A stretch of DNA of 64,000 nt from Gossypium raimondii. Lineage: Eukaryota; Streptophyta; Magnoliopsida; Malvales; Malvaceae. The stretch's first letter is position 1. Every line of letters starts with the position of its first letter. Shown here piece after piece: positions 62,199 through 64,000 of this stretch. Location of the stretch: positions 60,459,980 to 60,523,979 of the forward strand of contig NC_068575.1 of the NCBI RefSeq assembly GCF_025698545.1, read 5' to 3'. Position numbers and translations under genes: made by a program. The notes under the pieces were generated by a model. It saw nothing but the letters and a program-made list of their open reading frames with translations. It was not told the DNA's origin and did not search any database.

Positions 62199-62588
62199 CT
62201 ATTCATCCTCCGGATGCCCACACACAAAGTTGCGGATAATTTTCCCCATCTCCAAACAAACACCCTTAGGCACAACAGTAGGTTGCATGGTAGACAAAGG
62301 AATGACTGCCAAAACCGCCTTAGCAAGCATGATCTGTCCTACTAGCGACAACGTCTTAGCTTTCCATCCCGCAAGCTTATGACGCATATTGGATACAATA
62401 TATTGAAATGTCGATCTAGTGACCCTTCGGTGAAGAAGCGGAACACCCAAATATTTCCCAAAATCATCCACCACCAAGAACCCAAGTTCAGCACTAATGC
62501 TACACTGCAACAGTGCCGAGACATTTTTAGAAAAGTAGATACTCGTTTTTTGGACACTTACACTGACTGGAATAATGGTAGAGTTCAT
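62199..62588 (-). pseudogene. LINE reverse-transcriptase C-terminal part
   Basis: A 129-codon frame carries SIYFSKNVSALLQCSISAEL, FGKYLGVPLLHRRVTRSTFQ, and ETLSLVGQ-like sequence (here KTLSLVGQIMLAKAVLAVIP), ending IIRNFVCGHPEDE before a stop. This is the usual post-catalytic region of plant LINE polymerases. Confidence 0.88.
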
Positions 62589-63006
62589 CGAGAACCCTCT
62601 TTAGAATCCTCATCTGAGGCATAGATGCTTCCATGAATCTGCAAAGAACGGGTGTGGCACACGCGGGCCTCGCCTGGAGAGCTTAATAGATGCCCATCGC
62701 CCCTCACTAACTTCCTGCGTGATGGCTTGAGCTAACCGCTCAATGCACAATACAAATAAGTACAACGGCAACGGATCACGTTGCGTTAGCCCCCGCCGTG
62801 GCCTGATTCAGCAGTTAAAGCCTCATTCTAGGCAATCTGCATGGACGTAAAGCTAACACAATGCATTATAACATCTCAGAGCTGTTTTGGAATCCCAATA
62901 TCACTCATTATAACATTACACAATAGTTCTGGCATCCCAATATCACCGGAGGTTGCTAATGCTGTGTTTGAAATGGCACTGTTGAAAGCTCCAGGGGTGG
63001 ATGGCT

Positions 63007-63345
63007 TTATCGAAGACATTCTAAGTCAATTTTAACTGCCATCCACCCAACCTTACCGGACTTCTTACGCATGGAATAAATAATCTCCTGTGTCACAATA
63101 ATGTTATTCTTAATACATCGGCCCGGGACAAAGTTAGACTGGTTTGGAAGCACCCAATCTGGCATAAACGGCTTTAAGCAATTGACAAGTACTTTAAAAA
63201 CAATTCTATAAAGCACGACACACAGACTGATTGGTCGGAACTGCTGAATCATCTCAGGGACCTCCTTCTTCGGAATAAGAACTAACACCTTTCTGTTGAC
63301 CCATCCATCCAATCGCCCACCACACATAATATAACGGACATACAA
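63007..63345 (-). pseudogene. LINE reverse-transcriptase N-terminal part
   Basis: The frame shows the RT fingers: LIPKKEVPEMIQQFRPISLC, VFKVLVNCLKPFMPDWVLPN, then FVPGRCIKNNIIVTQEIIYS, breaking off after KIDLE where KAYDRL is expected. A frameshift separates it from the preceding piece at 63593-63282. Confidence 0.88.
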
Positions 63346-63593
63346 ACTTCAGGGCCAACCAGCGACCAGTTCTTCTGATAGAAGAACACATGCAAGCCAT
63401 CCACCCCTGGAGCTTTCAACGGCGCCATTTCAAACACAGCATTAGCAACCTCTTCATTAGTAACCGATGCCCTTAGCACATCCATCTCCTTATGCACAAC
63501 GTGATTGAACATACTGCGGATAGGATAGTGCTTGCCTACATTCAGATCACGCGAGAATAAAGAAGAATAAAAGCAAATAGCCTCATTTTCCAT
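63282..63593 (-). pseudogene. LINE pre-RT part
   Basis: A 103-codon frame contains AICFYSSLFSRD, VTNEEVANAVFEMAPLKAPG and VDGLHVFFYQKNWSLVGPEV, the conserved segment just before the reverse-transcriptase fingers in plant LINEs. Its 3' end runs out of frame into the next piece. Confidence 0.85.
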
Positions 63594-64000
63594 ACCTCAT
63601 GATCACCACACCATTCACCATCATTAAGCTTCAGCATCCTAATCAGATTCGCCTGTCGCCTAACCATAGTGCTAATGTGAAAAAAACGAGTATTATGGTC
63701 TCAATCCCTCAACCATTGACAACGAGACTTCTGGTAGCAAAGACTTTCCTCCTGTGCTAGCGCATCATCTAGCTCAAGTTTCGACTTCTGTTCTAAGTCC
63801 AGCAAGAAGCTTGGAGGGCCACTGTTCTTTCAATCCCACGAATACGCCTTAAGAGACTCCGTTTCTTTATACCAAGATGGCCAAAGACATCCCGATTCCA
63901 CGGTTTAACAGCATTTGTAAACCGCTCAATGTTTTGCACAATACCCTGAGAAGAACACCAAGTGCCTCTAAGAAATTTCTCAAACTCCGGACGCTGTTGT

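Larger units (their letters stand above)
62000..64000 (-). mobile_element. LINE (non-LTR retrotransposon) remnant, rearranged and dead
   Basis: On the minus strand, from the right edge downward, the pieces are as follows. First a linker region between endonuclease and reverse transcriptase (NTRFFHISTMVRRQANLI, with a stop where a Gly is usual). Next EVANAVFEMAPLKAPGVDG at about 63460-63400. Then RT fingers (VLVLIPKKEVPEMIQQFRPI, then GKVGWMAVKIDLE to about 63010). Then GLTQRDPLPLYLFVLCIERL (about 62800-62740). Then a catalytic FADD site disrupted by a small deletion near 62630. Last the RT thumb region (GKYLGVPLLHRRVTRSTFQY, 62450-62400). Frameshifts and stops occur between pieces. A small segment at 62947-63007 is inverted. 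The 3' part extends to about 62000; the element continues beyond 64000. Confidence 0.9.

Noticed and set aside
1-64000. CRISPR arrays, bacterial operons or prophage-type systems
   Set aside because: Spliced genes, plant promoter motifs and plant transposons throughout; no regularly spaced short repeats were seen.

Overview
This window is nuclear DNA of a dicot plant. The genes are split by short GT-AG introns, introns and intergenic DNA are very AT-rich, promoters carry telo-box (AAACCCTAA) and site II (TGGGCY) elements, and the proteins belong to typical angiosperm families. The repeat types and protein resemblances suggest a rosid, possibly Malvaceae (cotton-like); that placement is inference, not proof. 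I rebuilt exon structures by hand from splice-site phase and protein continuity, so every multi-exon CDS below is a spliced model whose exon coordinates are given in its evidence.

Layout, left to right. (1) 38-1994 (+): mitochondrial-type RRM plus glycine-rich RNA-binding protein. (2) 5965-10281 (+): large Gln/Ser-rich plant protein of the dentin-sialophosphoprotein-like family. (3) 11393-16300 (-): 8-exon, 295-residue conserved plant protein that I cannot name; its introns are packed with copies of one dispersed repeat. (4) 18109-20457: internally deleted Ty1/copia retrotransposon. (5) 22833-24572 (+): ELM2/SANT nuclear protein with an in-frame stop just before what looks like its true C-terminus. 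(6) 25141-26530: decayed relative of the same copia family. (7) 28132-35683 (+): plant SCAPER-like protein of about 1709 residues. (8) 36862-37200 (-): orphan DC1 zinc-finger fragment. (9) 39768-41419 (-): 40S ribosomal protein S2 (uS5), with a MITE in its intron. (10) 42391-45915 (-): LRR receptor kinase of the At1g74360/NILR1 type. (11) 46000-58900: a 13-kb gene-free stretch of decayed repeats, including a 1.2-kb foldback, a hAT-like remnant and SINE-like families. (12) 58997-60981 (+): eIF5A. (13) 62000-64000 (-): dead LINE running off the right edge.

The genes are independent housekeeping, regulatory and receptor loci and do not form a pathway. RPS2 and eIF5A are both translation genes and both carry telo-boxes upstream, which fits growth-linked co-regulation. 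I found no tRNA or rRNA gene, no CRISPR array, and nothing I can defend as a wholly new biological system. The most unusual signals are the nonsense codon in the ELM2/SANT gene, the repeat family concentrated in introns, the long foldback element, and a possible poison splice donor in the SCAPER-like gene.
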